Shown: positions 1 to 8,971, counted from the stretch's first letter. The stretch: DNA of 64,000 nt from an uncultured Bacteroidales bacterium (GCA_902793405.1 CADBDH010000013.1:35916-99915), one strand, 5' to 3'. Made by a program: numbers and translations. Notes: generated by a model not told the origin, from the sequence alone.

Positions 1-1
1 T

Positions 2-373
2 GCGCTCAAGGTGAAGGTGCGTTTCTTTGAAAGCGACATGCTGCTGCCACAGCCTGCTGCGACCTATGATGTCATTGTGAGCAATCCGCCTTACATCTGC
101 TGGAGCGAGCGTGAGTCGATGGAACGCAACGTCAAGGACTACGAGCCCGGTCAGGCGCTGTTTGTTCCCGATAACGACCCCTTGATGTTCTACAAGGCTA
201 TTGCCCCCTATGCCCAGCAGTCACTGGAGAAGGGCGGACGGCTGTATCTGGAAATCAATCAGCGCTTTGGCAACGAGGTGAAACGCCTGCTCGAGGACAA
301 CGGTTTTGAAGATGTTCGCATCATCCAGGACACTTTCGGGAAGGTGCGCTTTGCCGCGGCAGTTAAGAGTTAA
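2..373 (+). CDS. prmC: Peptide chain release factor N5-glutamine methyltransferase, C-terminal part (5' end outside window)
   Basis: This is the end of a gene that enters from the left edge in frame 2. The fragment contains SNPPYICWSE, the NPPY motif of the HemK/PrmC family, which binds the target glutamine side chain. It then has the usual end of a Rossmann methyltransferase (LEKGGRLYLEIN, LLEDNGFEDVRIIQD). PrmC uses S-adenosylmethionine to methylate the glutamine of the GGQ motif in release factors RF1 and RF2. The start codon and SAM-binding motif I lie outside the window. It is followed by ribD on the same strand about 58 bases later, so the two may be co-transcribed. Family assignment is firm. 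Confidence 0.93.
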   Translation, partial: ALKVKVRFFESDMLLPQPAATYDVIVSNPPYICWSERESMERNVKDYEPGQALFVPDNDPLMFYKAIAPYAQQSLEKGGRLYLEINQRFGNEVKRLLEDNGFEDVRIIQDTFGKVRFAAAVKS

Positions 374-392
374 AAGTTAAGAGTTAAGAGTT
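360..392. repeat. Short AAGAGTT-type tandem repeat at the end of prmC
   Basis: The stop codon of prmC sits inside a run of near-identical seven-to-eight-base units (GTTAAGA, GTTAAAA, GTTAAGA, GTTAAGA). The gene end has the same simple-repeat character as several other intergenic spots in this window. No function is inferred. Confidence 0.6.
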
Positions 393-431
393 GGCATCCG
401 CGTTGAACCTGGATTCTGAAATTTGATATCG

Positions 432-1466
432 ATGAATGATGACGAGCTGTATATGCGGCGGGCGCTGCAGTTGGCACGCCAGGGTGAGGGACGCACGTCG
501 CCCAATCCCATGGTGGGCGCGGTGATTGTCGCTCCTGACGGCACCATCATTGGCGAGGGGTGGCACCGCAAGTGTGGCGAGGGTCATGCCGAGGTCAATG
601 CCGTGGCAAGCGTCAAAGACGCCGACCTGTTGCGGAATAGTACCATCTATGTGACGCTTGAGCCCTGTTCGCACTACGGCAAGACTCCCCCATGTGCCAA
701 GCTGCTCATCGAGTGTGGCATCCCCCGTGTGGTGGTCGGGTGTCTGGACCCCTTTGTCGAAGTGTCGGGTCGCGGTGTCAGGATGCTGCAGGATGCTGGC
801 ATTGAAGTGGTTACGGGCGTACTGGAAGATGAGTGCCGCGCGCTGAATCCCCGCTTCTTCACTGCCCACACATGTGGCCGGCCCTGGGTGCAGCTCAAGT
901 GGGCCCAAACGGCTGACGGCTACATCGGTCTGCCGCCAGAAGCCGGTGAGAATCCGTTGCGCATGTCCACCCCCGTGACGATGCGGCTGATGCACCGCCA
1001 GCGCGCCTTGTGTGATGCTATCGTGGTGGGTGCCAACACAGCCAATATCGACAATCCGTCGCTCACCACCCGCTACTGGCCCGGCCGCAATGCGTTGCGC
1101 GTGGTGCTGTCGCGAAACTTGTCACTATCCGACAACCTCAATCTGCTGAATGACGGGCTTCCCACGATAGTCTATAACGGCCTGAAAAATGAGGAGAAAG
1201 GCGCTGTCCAGTGGGTCAAGATTGACTGCGACGATGCCTTGTCGTGGCTGAAGGATCTGTATCGCCGTGGCGTGACCAGCGTCATGGTCGAGGGCGGATT
1301 GCAGGTGTTGAATCACCTTATTGCAGCGGGCCTGTGGGACGAGGCCCGTATCGAGACCAGCCCGCGCCAGGTGGGGCAGGGTGTGGCAGCCCCCGGCATC
1401 GATGGCCGTGTCGCCTCCCGTCTCGTCATTGACGGGAACATCATTACACACTTGCTTAATGCATGA
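432..1466 (+). CDS. ribD: Bifunctional riboflavin biosynthesis deaminase/reductase RibD
   Basis: RibD carries out two consecutive steps of riboflavin synthesis in the cytosol: deamination of the pyrimidine ring, then reduction of the ribosyl side chain. The N-terminal half is a zinc-dependent cytidine-deaminase fold with HAEVNAV and PCSHYGKTPPC supplying the zinc ligands and catalytic glutamate. The C-terminal half carries the reductase (VQLKWAQTADGYIG, VVGANTANIDNPSLTTR, VMVEGGLQVLN). At 344 residues it is family length. A TTG nine bases upstream (423) is in frame, but the ATG at 432 gives MNDDELYMRRALQLA, the usual RibD beginning. No FMN riboswitch is visible in the short gap to prmC. Confidence 0.95.
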   Translation: MNDDELYMRRALQLARQGEGRTSPNPMVGAVIVAPDGTIIGEGWHRKCGEGHAEVNAVASVKDADLLRNSTIYVTLEPCSHYGKTPPCAKLLIECGIPRVVVGCLDPFVEVSGRGVRMLQDAGIEVVTGVLEDECRALNPRFFTAHTCGRPWVQLKWAQTADGYIGLPPEAGENPLRMSTPVTMRLMHRQRALCDAIVVGANTANIDNPSLTTRYWPGRNALRVVLSRNLSLSDNLNLLNDGLPTIVYNGLKNEEKGAVQWVKIDCDDALSWLKDLYRRGVTSVMVEGGLQVLNHLIAAGLWDEARIETSPRQVGQGVAAPGIDGRVASRLVIDGNIITHLLNA

Positions 1467-1543
1467 CGGCATAACTATCGCCTCTGAACCCTGCGGGGCT
1501 AATGCGAACCTTTAGCTCGGCGAAGCCAATTTCACGAATTTAA

Positions 1544-1762
1544 CTAATTCTTAGTGTACGGGGGAAGATTTTCAACATCGGACAAGATTCTGTCAATCAC
1601 GAAGTTCCTCTTCGAGGCACTTGCAATGTTCCGCTCATGGACCAAGCTGCGAACCTCTCCGAGGCGGTTGGCTACGCCTTCCTCTGTCACGACTCGGGCA
1701 AAGCTTGAACAAGTTCAGTTTTGCCCTTGCTGCTCCATCGGTTCTTGCATGGTCTTACTCAT
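1544..1762 (-). pseudogene. Decayed short ORF with one in-frame stop, family unknown
   Basis: On the minus strand an ATG at 1762 opens MSKTMQEPMEQQGQN, hits an in-frame TGA, then continues in the same frame for 56 further codons to a TAG at 1544-1546. The second part reads FARVVTEEGVANRLGEV and later ASASKRNFVIDRILSDVEN. That is a plausible amphipathic, charged protein rather than random translation. A single stop in an otherwise open frame suggests a recently inactivated small gene, or an internal start after the stop. I do not recognise the family. It lies between dispersed repeats, so it may be the relic of a repeated element. Confidence 0.4.
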
Positions 1763-2013
1763 TGAAATCGGTTCTTCGAACCGCTAACATCTGCGATGTT
1801 TCCCCGGACGCCTAAAAGCTTAGCGTCTTTGCGCCTTGGCGTGAGGTCTAACGGCTGAATGTTTAGCATGACGGCATCAGTTCGTTAAAAAGGTGTAAAA
1901 AACCGCTTTTTACCGTTTATTATCTTTAAAGGGAGTGTGCCAAATGCCCCCGAAGCAGTATCTTTACACCCCAAAAACGCGTTTATCGACATTATTATAA
2001 AGAAAAATCGGTC

Positions 2014-2040
2014 TTGTGACCGAATATTTTAGTAATTTTG
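2014..2040 (+). promoter_or_regulatory. Bacteroidetes-type promoter for the 2077 lipoprotein gene
   Basis: A TTG at 2014-2016 and TAATTTTG at 2033-2040 match the Bacteroidetes -33/-7 pattern (TTTG, then TAnnTTTG) with acceptable spacing. Transcription would start about 25-30 bases before the ATG at 2077. Confidence 0.6.
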
Positions 2041-2076
2041 CCGTTTGTAAAAATGCGAATGATTTAGAAAACGATA

Positions 2077-3576
2077 ATGACAAAAAGAAATCCGCTATAT
2101 CTGCTACTGACGATAGTTGTGTTACTCTCGTCGATACTGCCATTTACCTCGTGTAACAAAAAAGATAGTGACGATGATACCGTTTATTCTTACAGCACGA
2201 GCACCCAGACAACACTGGTGACCAGCTTTGGCTTGCAGGCCGATGCCGACGTGCTTGCCAGCCTGGATTCGGTATATTTCACTGTCGATTATGACAGGGG
2301 TTTGATTTATAACGCCGATTCGTTGCCCGTGGGTACCGACATCAGCGGTCTGAAGGTGAAAGTCAATTTCCAGAATACTGTTTCGTCGGCTATATTCTCC
2401 ATCACCGGAGCAACCAGCCAGGCCGACACCACGATTGAATACACAGCGTCGATGTCCAAGAAGCTTGACTTCACCGGAAAGACGTTATTGACGGTGACAT
2501 CGGCCGACAAATCCCAGGTCAAGGAATATGAGGTCAAGGTGCTTGTCCACAAGACCAATCCTGACCTGCTGGTATGGCCCATGGAGTGGCGTCGCGACCT
2601 GCCCGGCTACAGCTCGAGTGCTACCGGTCACAAGACCGTGCAGCAGGGCGAAGTTTACCGCACGATGGTCTATAATGGCACGGAGTGCAAGATGTTGTCA
2701 TCGTCCAGCCTGTTTGGCGGCAGTTGGAGCAGCCAGACCGTCGATATGCCGTTCACCCCGCAGGTGTCAACGCTTACCGCTACCGACGAGGCCCTGTTCA
2801 TCCTTGCCGAGGACGGCACCTTATACGCGTCGACCGACGGCACCGATTGGGCGTCATGCGGCGTGATATGGCACAATCTGTTAGGAGCCTACGAAGACCG
2901 TGTGCTCGGCATCTTGTCGGGTGATGACGGTTATTATCATGATGAATATCCTCACACCGAAGACTTCGCCGTTACCCCAGTTGAGGACGGTTTCCCCGTG
3001 AGCCACTCGTCGGACATGATCCAGACCGAATACACCTGGGCCGTGTCGCAGCAGGCTATGCTTGTGGGCGGTTACGACAGCGAGGGCAATCTGCTGAGCG
3101 ACGTGTGGGGCTATGACGGCGAACAGTGGGCCAAAATCAACAACAGCCACAACCACTCGTTGCCCGCACTGGCCGATGCCACGCTCTTCTCTTATTGTAC
3201 CTACAAGAAGTTGCCCGGTGTGCGTCGCTACGGACTTCAACAGACCTGGTACGTGATGGGTGGCCGTCTGTCCGATGGCACGCTCAACAGCAAGATTTAT
3301 CTGTCCAATACCCAGGGTATCGTGTGGACCAAGGCCGACACGACGATAGTACAGCCAGACTATGTGCCCAAGTTCTATGGCGCCCAGGCGTTTGTGAACT
3401 ATGAGACCATGAGTGCATCGGTTGCCAACAATATGCCCCGCCGCGTATCGTCGCCGATTACCACGTGGGAATGTCCTTTCATCTACCTGATGGGCGGTTA
3501 CAACGAGGAAGACGAATTGCTGCCCCACGTGTGGCGTGGTGTGTTTAACCGCATGACCAACTATCCCGTGTATTGA
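2077..3576 (+). CDS. DUF6242-like outer-membrane lipoprotein with kelch-type repeats
   Basis: This is a 499-residue exported lipoprotein. The signal peptide is followed by a lipobox ending LPFTSC (Cys26) and an acidic stretch (KKDSDDD), as in surface-exposed Bacteroidetes lipoproteins. Residues about 45-160 look like a beta-sandwich domain repeating VKVNF and VKVLVH strands. The rest has kelch-like blade motifs: LLVGGYDSEGNLLSDVWGYD, YVMGGRLSDGTLNSKIYLS and YLMGGYNEEDELLPHVWRG. This matches the Bacteroidales DUF6242 proteins as I remember them. No enzymatic function is apparent. It heads an operon with the PorG-like barrel, uppS and bamA, which suggests an envelope role. Confidence 0.75.
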   Translation: MTKRNPLYLLLTIVVLLSSILPFTSCNKKDSDDDTVYSYSTSTQTTLVTSFGLQADADVLASLDSVYFTVDYDRGLIYNADSLPVGTDISGLKVKVNFQNTVSSAIFSITGATSQADTTIEYTASMSKKLDFTGKTLLTVTSADKSQVKEYEVKVLVHKTNPDLLVWPMEWRRDLPGYSSSATGHKTVQQGEVYRTMVYNGTECKMLSSSSLFGGSWSSQTVDMPFTPQVSTLTATDEALFILAEDGTLYASTDGTDWASCGVIWHNLLGAYEDRVLGILSGDDGYYHDEYPHTEDFAVTPVEDGFPVSHSSDMIQTEYTWAVSQQAMLVGGYDSEGNLLSDVWGYDGEQWAKINNSHNHSLPALADATLFSYCTYKKLPGVRRYGLQQTWYVMGGRLSDGTLNSKIYLSNTQGIVWTKADTTIVQPDYVPKFYGAQAFVNYETMSASVANNMPRRVSSPITTWECPFIYLMGGYNEEDELLPHVWRGVFNRMTNYPVY

Positions 3577-3581
3577 TCCCG

Positions 3582-4253
3582 ATGAAGAGATTACTGTACA
3601 TAGTGGCGCTGCTGATGACGCTTGCCGTACAGCCCGCACTGGCCCAGCAATACAAGTATGAGGCCGGCGGCTCGTTGGGCATGACCGGCTATCTGGGCGA
3701 GTGCAATAACGGCAATCTGTTCAAGCATCCCAGCTTCACATTCGGCGGCCTTTTCCGCTATGTCCACAACAGCCGTTGGGCATTCAAGGCCAATTTGAAC
3801 TATGCCAACTTGCGCGGCAACAGCATGTATGACGAGACCTGGTATCCCGACGGTCTCAACTACAGCAATAACAGCCACCTGGTTGATCTGGGCTTTACCG
3901 CCGAATTCAACTTCCTGAACTACGGCATCGGTCCGGCCTACAAGAAATATAAGCGCATCAGCCCCTATATGGTAGCTGGTGTGGGTTTTGTTTTCGCCAT
4001 CAACAAGGGTCACAACCAGGCATCGTTCACCATTCCCATCGGCATCGGTGTGAAATACAAGCTGAAAGAGCGCGTGGGACTGGGCTTTGAGTTCACGATG
4101 CGCAAGGAGTTCAGCGACCGCATCGACGGGTACAGCGACCTGTTTGGCGTCAAGCACTCGTTTGCCAAGAATACCGACTGGTACTCGTTTGCCATGTTCT
4201 CGGCCACCTTTGAGTTCGGCAAGCGGTGCATCAAGTGTAACTATATCGAATAA
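3582..4253 (+). CDS. PorG/DUF6089-like outer-membrane beta-barrel protein
   Basis: A 223-residue protein with a clear signal peptide (MKRLLYIVALLMTLAVQPALAQ). Alternating aromatic/hydrophobic strands and a final FAMFSATFEFGKR strand are typical of an eight-stranded outer-membrane barrel. The layout (YEAGGSLGMTGYLGECN near the N-terminus, then FGGLFRYVHNSRWAFK) matches the DUF6089/PorG family, a component associated with type IX secretion. The ATG at 3582 is chosen over an in-frame TTG at 3573 that would overlap the previous stop. Only five bases separate it from the upstream lipoprotein and 12 from uppS, so it is surely co-transcribed. Confidence 0.8.
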   Translation: MKRLLYIVALLMTLAVQPALAQQYKYEAGGSLGMTGYLGECNNGNLFKHPSFTFGGLFRYVHNSRWAFKANLNYANLRGNSMYDETWYPDGLNYSNNSHLVDLGFTAEFNFLNYGIGPAYKKYKRISPYMVAGVGFVFAINKGHNQASFTIPIGIGVKYKLKERVGLGFEFTMRKEFSDRIDGYSDLFGVKHSFAKNTDWYSFAMFSATFEFGKRCIKCNYIE

Positions 4254-4265
4254 CGAAAAACTATC

Positions 4266-5021
4266 ATGGCATCACTTAGCGACAAGATACAACAACTCGA
4301 CCCGACCCGCATTCCTCAACACGTGGCCATCATCATGGACGGCAACGGCCGTTGGGCCAAGGAGCACGGGCAGGAGCGCAGTTTCGGCCACGAGAACGGT
4401 GTGGCAACAGTCCGCCAGGCTACCGAGATAGCCAGCGAGGTGGGTGTGAAATACCTGACCCTGTATACCTTCTCGACCGAGAACTGGAACCGTCCGCAGG
4501 ACGAAGTGGATGCTTTGATGAACCTGATAGTGGTGAGCATCGAGCAGCAGACGCCCGACCTGATCAAGAACAACGTGCGCCTGACCACCATCGGTGACAT
4601 GTCGCGCATGCCCAAATTTGCCGCCAACCGGTTGCGCAAGTGCATGCAGGACACGAGCCACTGCACCGGCCTGGTGCTGTGCCTGGCCCTGAGCTACTCG
4701 TCGCGATGGGAGATTGTGGAGGCGTGCCGCCAGCTCGCCATCGAGGTGGCCAACGGCAGCATTGCCGCCAGCGATATCGATGATGCACTTGTGTCACAGC
4801 ACATGGCCACCGCCGACATGCCCGACCCGGACCTGCTCATACGCACGGGCGGCGACCTGCGAGTGAGCAATTATCTGTTGTGGCAGATTGCTTATAGCGA
4901 ACTTTATTTCACTTCAAAATACTGGCCCGACTTCACCAAGGAAGACTTCGTCGACGCGATAGCCGATTTCCAGGGCCGTGAGCGCCGTTACGGTAAAACG
5001 AGCGAACAGGTTAACAATTAA
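4266..5021 (+). CDS. uppS: Isoprenyl transferase (undecaprenyl diphosphate synthase)
   Basis: This enzyme builds the C55 lipid carrier for peptidoglycan and O-antigen by adding isopentenyl units to farnesyl diphosphate. The cis-prenyltransferase signature HVAIIMDGNGRWAKEHG is near residue 20, with the catalytic Asp. YTFSTENWNRP and DLLIRTGGDLRVSNYLLWQ complete the conserved active-site set. At 251 residues it is normal length. It ends one base before bamA. Coupling uppS with bamA is common in bacteria and fits a cell-envelope operon. Confidence 0.96.
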   Translation: MASLSDKIQQLDPTRIPQHVAIIMDGNGRWAKEHGQERSFGHENGVATVRQATEIASEVGVKYLTLYTFSTENWNRPQDEVDALMNLIVVSIEQQTPDLIKNNVRLTTIGDMSRMPKFAANRLRKCMQDTSHCTGLVLCLALSYSSRWEIVEACRQLAIEVANGSIAASDIDDALVSQHMATADMPDPDLLIRTGGDLRVSNYLLWQIAYSELYFTSKYWPDFTKEDFVDAIADFQGRERRYGKTSEQVNN

Positions 5022-5022
5022 C

Positions 5023-7701
5023 ATGAAGCGTAATCATTCAATGAAGAGAATCACCAATCATATTTTGGCATCAGTGCTGCTGGCAGTCATCGCCTTGCTG
5101 CCGCAGGCATTAAGCGCACAGGAAACGCGCACCGTCAACGATACCATCTATAATCCCAAGGTCATCTTCTCGGGTACCCCGTCGCAATATGAGATTGCGG
5201 GCATCCGTGTCGATGGCGTGGATAACTATGACGACAACATCATCATCGGTTACTCGGGCCTGGCCGTGGGTCAGCGCATCGACATCCCCGGTGACGACAT
5301 CAAGGCTGCCGCCAAGCGCTTCTGGCGGCAGGGCCTGTTCTCGAAGGTCCAGATTCTTGTCGAGAAGATCTATCAGGACCAGGCATGGCTGGTGTTTAAC
5401 CTGCGCCAGCAGCCCCGCGTGTCCGAGGTGAACTACAACGGCATGAAGAGCGGTGAGAAAAAGGACATCATCGAGCGCCTGAATTTCCAGCCCGGCAGCC
5501 AGATGACGCCCAACATCGCCGACCGCATCAAGCTCATTGTCGAGAAATACTATGCCAACAAGGGCTTCGGCCAGGCTACCTGTGAGGTTGTGCAAGTGCC
5601 CGACCTGAGCAAGCAGAACGAGGTCATCGTGAACATCAACGTTGACAAGCACGAGAAAATCAAGGTCCACAAAATTTACATCGACGGCAATGAGGTGCTG
5701 AGTGACAGCAAGATCAAGCGTACGATGAAAAAGACCAACGAGAAGTCGAACATCTGGAAGATTTTCAGCCAGAAGAAGTTTGTCCAGAGCGACTTCGAGG
5801 CCGACAAGCAGCTGATCATCGACAAGTATAATGAAAAAGGCTACCGTGACGCCGTTATTGTCAAGGACAGCGTGGTACAGTATGATGAGAAAAACGTTGA
5901 CGTTTATCTCACTGTGAACGAGGGTAAGCGCTATTACATCTCGGACATCACTTGGGTGGGCAACACGGTTTATCCGTCGGTTATCCTGGACGATGTCCTG
6001 GGTATCAAGAAGGGTGACGTGTATAACCAGAAACTGCTGGCCAAACGCACCCAGGAAGATGACGATGCCGTTTCCAACCTGTACCTGAACAACGGTTACC
6101 TCTTCTACCAGCTCGTGCCCATCGAGAGCAAGATCGAGGGTGACAGCATTGAGCTGGAGATGCGCATGTTTGAGGGCAAGCAGGCCCGCATCAACAAGGT
6201 GGTCATCAACGGTAACGACCGCTTGTATGAGAAGGTGGTGCGCCGCGAGCTGCGTGTGCGCCCCGGCGACCTGTTCTCTAAGGAGGACCTCATGCGCTCG
6301 GCCCGTGAGATTGCCCAGACCGGTCACTTCGACCCCGAGAAGATGGACATCCGCCCCGAACCCAATGCCGACAACGGTACCGTTGACATCATCCTGAACC
6401 TCGAGAGCAAGGCCAACGACCAAGTTGAGCTGAGTGCAGGTTGGGGCCAGACCGGTGTCATCATCAAGGCCTCGCTTAAGTTTACCAACTTCTCGCTGCA
6501 GAATCTGCTGCACCCGTCGTCCTATAAGGGCCTGATCCCGCAGGGCGAGGGTCAGACCTTCACCATCAGCGCGCAGACCAACGCCAAGTACTACCAGGCC
6601 TACAGCGTCTCGTTCCTCGACCCGTGGTTTGGCGGCAAGCGCCCCAACTCGCTGTCGGTATCGGCCTTCTATAGCCGCCAGACGGGTATCAACTCGTCCT
6701 ACTACAGCCAGTTGTACCAGAATGCCATGTACAACATGTACAACAACTATTACGGCATGGGTGGCTACGGTTATGGCTACGGCGGTTATGGTTATAACGG
6801 CTACAACTACTACGAGAACGCCTACGACCCCAACAAGTACCTGCAGATGGCCGGTGTGACGGTGGGCTTCGGTAAGCGCCTGAAGTGGCCCGATGACTAC
6901 TTCACCTTCATGGCCAGCCTGAGCTACCAGTGGTATAGCCTGAAGAACTGGGAATACCTTTATTATATGAAGAACGGTGTGTCCAACTCGATTGTGCTGG
7001 GCCTGACCCTGTCGCGCAACAGTATCGACAACCCGTTATATACCCGCAAGGGTAGCTCGTTCACGCTGTCGTTCAACGCCACGCCACCTGCCAGCCTGTT
7101 CGGCAAGAAGAACTGGGAAGCTTTGAGCAAGAGCAACACCGAGGCCTCCAAGAAGGATCTCTACCGCTGGATTGAGTACTGGAAGCTCAAATTCCAGGCC
7201 CGCACCTACACGCCGCTCACCGACCCCGATGGCCGCTGGACGCTGGTGCTGATGACCCGTGCCGACTTCGGTCTGCTGGGTAGCTGGAACAAGTGGCTGA
7301 AGTCGCCGTTCGAGACCTTCTATGTGGGTGGTGACGGTATGACCGGTTCCTATACCTATGCTACCGAGACGATTGCCCTGCGTGGCTATGAGAACGGTGC
7401 GTTCACGCCCTACGGCTCGGAGGGTTACGCCTATGACCGCTTTGTGATGGAGCTCCACTTCCCGTTGATGCTCTCGCAGAGTGCGACCATCTATCCGCTC
7501 GTGTTTGTTGAGGCCGGTAACGCCTGGACCCATGTGAAGGACTTCAACCCGTTCAATGTCAAGCGCTCGGCCGGTGTGGGTGCCCGCATCTTCCTGCCGA
7601 TGATCGGTATGATGGGTATCGACTGGGGCTACGGTTTCGACACGGTCTTTGGCGAGAAGGGTGGCAGCAACTTCCACTTCATCCTGGGTCAGGAATTTTA
7701 A
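5023..7701 (+). CDS. bamA: Outer-membrane protein assembly factor BamA
   Basis: BamA folds and inserts beta-barrel proteins into the outer membrane. After the signal peptide (ending ALSAQ) the N-terminal half has five POTRA-type repeats, for example EIAGIRVDGVDNYDDN, VHKIYIDGNEVLSDS and YYISDITWVGNTVYP. The C-terminal half is the barrel, ending in FHFILGQEF with the terminal Phe that barrels need for recognition. A Tyr/Gly/Asn-rich stretch at residues about 566-605 (NMYNNYYGMGGYGYGYGGYG) is probably an extracellular loop insertion. The ATG at 5023 follows the uppS stop directly. An in-frame ATG at 5041 would also leave a good signal peptide. Confidence 0.94.
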   Translation: MKRNHSMKRITNHILASVLLAVIALLPQALSAQETRTVNDTIYNPKVIFSGTPSQYEIAGIRVDGVDNYDDNIIIGYSGLAVGQRIDIPGDDIKAAAKRFWRQGLFSKVQILVEKIYQDQAWLVFNLRQQPRVSEVNYNGMKSGEKKDIIERLNFQPGSQMTPNIADRIKLIVEKYYANKGFGQATCEVVQVPDLSKQNEVIVNINVDKHEKIKVHKIYIDGNEVLSDSKIKRTMKKTNEKSNIWKIFSQKKFVQSDFEADKQLIIDKYNEKGYRDAVIVKDSVVQYDEKNVDVYLTVNEGKRYYISDITWVGNTVYPSVILDDVLGIKKGDVYNQKLLAKRTQEDDDAVSNLYLNNGYLFYQLVPIESKIEGDSIELEMRMFEGKQARINKVVINGNDRLYEKVVRRELRVRPGDLFSKEDLMRSAREIAQTGHFDPEKMDIRPEPNADNGTVDIILNLESKANDQVELSAGWGQTGVIIKASLKFTNFSLQNLLHPSSYKGLIPQGEGQTFTISAQTNAKYYQAYSVSFLDPWFGGKRPNSLSVSAFYSRQTGINSSYYSQLYQNAMYNMYNNYYGMGGYGYGYGGYGYNGYNYYENAYDPNKYLQMAGVTVGFGKRLKWPDDYFTFMASLSYQWYSLKNWEYLYYMKNGVSNSIVLGLTLSRNSIDNPLYTRKGSSFTLSFNATPPASLFGKKNWEALSKSNTEASKKDLYRWIEYWKLKFQARTYTPLTDPDGRWTLVLMTRADFGLLGSWNKWLKSPFETFYVGGDGMTGSYTYATETIALRGYENGAFTPYGSEGYAYDRFVMELHFPLMLSQSATIYPLVFVEAGNAWTHVKDFNPFNVKRSAGVGARIFLPMIGMMGIDWGYGFDTVFGEKGGSNFHFILGQEF

Positions 7702-7791
7702 CGGAATTAACTTAACGGAATAAACCAACTGCGGCAATCGCAGTCTAAGAGTCGATAACAGAACAAACATTATATTTATAACGAAAGAGAA

Positions 7792-8304
7792 ATGAAACGT
7801 ATAGCTTTAATCGCAGTGGCGCTTGTTGCCGGCTTCATGGCCGCCAACGCGCAGAAGTTTGCCCTCGTGGACATGGAGTATGTGTTGAAGAACATTCCCG
7901 CCTATGAGATGGCCAATGAGCAGTTGAACCAGGTGTCGCAGCGCTGGCAGCGTGAGGTGGACGAACTCAAGAAGGAGGCCGATACCATGTACAAGAACTA
8001 CCAGAGCGACATGGTCTTCCTGACCGATGACCAGAAGAAGAAGAAAGAGGCCGAAATCACCGAGAAGGAGAAAGAGGCCCAGCAGCTGCAGTACAAGTAC
8101 TTTGGTCCCCAGGGCGAGCTCTTCAAGAAGCGTCAGTCGCTCATCAAGCCCATCCAGGACGATGTGTACGAAGCCTGCAAGAAGGTGTGTGAGGAGCGTG
8201 GTTTCCAGATGATCATGGACCGTGCCAGCAGCCAGAGCATCATTTTTGCCTCGCCGCGCATCGATGTGAGCAACGAGGTGCTCGAGAAGATGGGTTATAA
8301 GTAA
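7792..8304 (+). CDS. OmpH/Skp-family periplasmic chaperone, copy 1
   Basis: Skp-like proteins hold unfolded outer-membrane proteins in the periplasm before BamA takes them. This 170-residue protein has a signal peptide ending in ANAQ, then KFALVDMEYVLKNIPAYEMA, the usual OmpH beginning. A long charged coiled-coil follows (KKKKEAEITEKEKEAQQLQ) and then a conserved end (MIMDRASSQSIIFASPRIDVSN). It is the first of three adjacent paralogues downstream of bamA. Its sequence differs from the other two (IPAYEMA instead of MPEKATA), so it is the most diverged copy. Confidence 0.93.
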   Translation: MKRIALIAVALVAGFMAANAQKFALVDMEYVLKNIPAYEMANEQLNQVSQRWQREVDELKKEADTMYKNYQSDMVFLTDDQKKKKEAEITEKEKEAQQLQYKYFGPQGELFKKRQSLIKPIQDDVYEACKKVCEERGFQMIMDRASSQSIIFASPRIDVSNEVLEKMGYK

Positions 8305-8306
8305 TT

Positions 8307-8357
8307 CAAGTTTCGAATTTTCGAAACTTGAGGTCTAGGGTCTAGGGTCTAGGGTTT
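8307..8357. repeat. 11-bp perfect hairpin followed by GGTCTAG tandem repeat
   Basis: Just after the first skp gene, CAAGTTTCGAA (8307-8317) pairs perfectly with TTCGAAACTTG (8320-8330). Next come four units of GGTCTAG/GGTTTAG (8332-8357). There is no T-run, so this is not a standard terminator. It may be a processing or repeat structure between the co-directional genes. A similar GTCTAG repeat lies at about 29548-29578. Confidence 0.65.
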
Positions 8358-8426
8358 AGAGGGCTTTGGACCTGAAGTGAGAAAAAGAAATAATACTAGT
8401 ATACTAACAAAACAATTTTTTTAGAC

Positions 8427-8939
8427 ATGTTTAAAAGATTTATGTTCTTAGCCGTTGCGGCTACCATGATGTGCCTTAGTGCACAGGCTCAGAAATTCGG
8501 TTACATCAACACCAGTGAGATTTTCAACGTGATGCCCGAGAAGGCCACCGCCGAGAATACCCTCAAGACTGCTAGCGATAAGTATGAGGCCGAATTCAAG
8601 AACCTGCAGGATGCGTTCCAGAAGAAGATGACCGACTATGAGGCTGCCGACAAGGATGCCAGCACTCCCCAGGCCATCAAGGACCGCCACAACCAGGAGT
8701 TACAGGATGATTACGTGAAGATTCAGAACTTCCAGCAGACCGCTGCCCAGGACTTGCAGCGCCAGCAGGAGACCTTGCTTGCCCCCATCACCCAGAAGCT
8801 GCAGAACGCCATTCAGGCCGTTGGTGCCGAGGGTGGTTACACCTTCATCTTTGACCAGGCTGCCGGTGCCATCATCTACACGGGTACCAATGCCGAGGAC
8901 GTGAGTGCCAAGGTGAAAGCCAAGTTGGGCATCAAGTAA
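8427..8939 (+). CDS. OmpH/Skp-family periplasmic chaperone, copy 2
   Basis: A 170-residue paralogue with signal peptide MFKRFMFLAVAATMMCLSAQAQ, then KFGYINTSEIFNVMPEKATAE. A Gln/Lys-rich helical hairpin follows (ELQDDYVKIQNFQQTAAQDL), then YTFIFDQAAGAIIYTGTNAED. Conserved positions match copy 3 far better than copy 1, which suggests two successive duplications. The presumed role is holding outer-membrane clients between SecA/SecYEG export and BamA. It ends at a strong terminator (8972-9015), so copy 3 probably depends at least partly on its own promoter. Confidence 0.93.
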   Translation: MFKRFMFLAVAATMMCLSAQAQKFGYINTSEIFNVMPEKATAENTLKTASDKYEAEFKNLQDAFQKKMTDYEAADKDASTPQAIKDRHNQELQDDYVKIQNFQQTAAQDLQRQQETLLAPITQKLQNAIQAVGAEGGYTFIFDQAAGAIIYTGTNAEDVSAKVKAKLGIK

Positions 8940-8971
8940 TTGAAAAGGATAAACAATAATTTCTAGAACCA

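Larger units (their letters stand above)
1467..2076. other. 610-base intergenic region with dispersed repeats and a decayed minus-strand ORF
   Basis: No intact gene is convincing here. About 1500-1535 carries a motif (gaacctttagctcggcg) that recurs near 36340. About 1815-1845 carries a second one (cttagcgtctttgcgccttg) that recurs inverted near 20390-20415 and directly near 20595. Between them lies the remnant annotated at 1544-1762. The right end carries the promoter of the next gene. The right part becomes AT-rich, in contrast with the GC-rich flanking genes. Confidence 0.6.

Noticed and set aside
1554-1815. Two overlapping plus-strand open frames of 64-77 codons.
   Set aside because: The plus-strand translations are Ser/Arg-rich with no domain character; the minus-strand frame at 1544-1762 explains the coding-like signal better.
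6720-6840. Gly/Tyr-rich stretch in bamA as a sign of misassembly.
   Set aside because: The frame is unbroken and the barrel strands continue on both sides; an extracellular loop insertion is the simpler reading.
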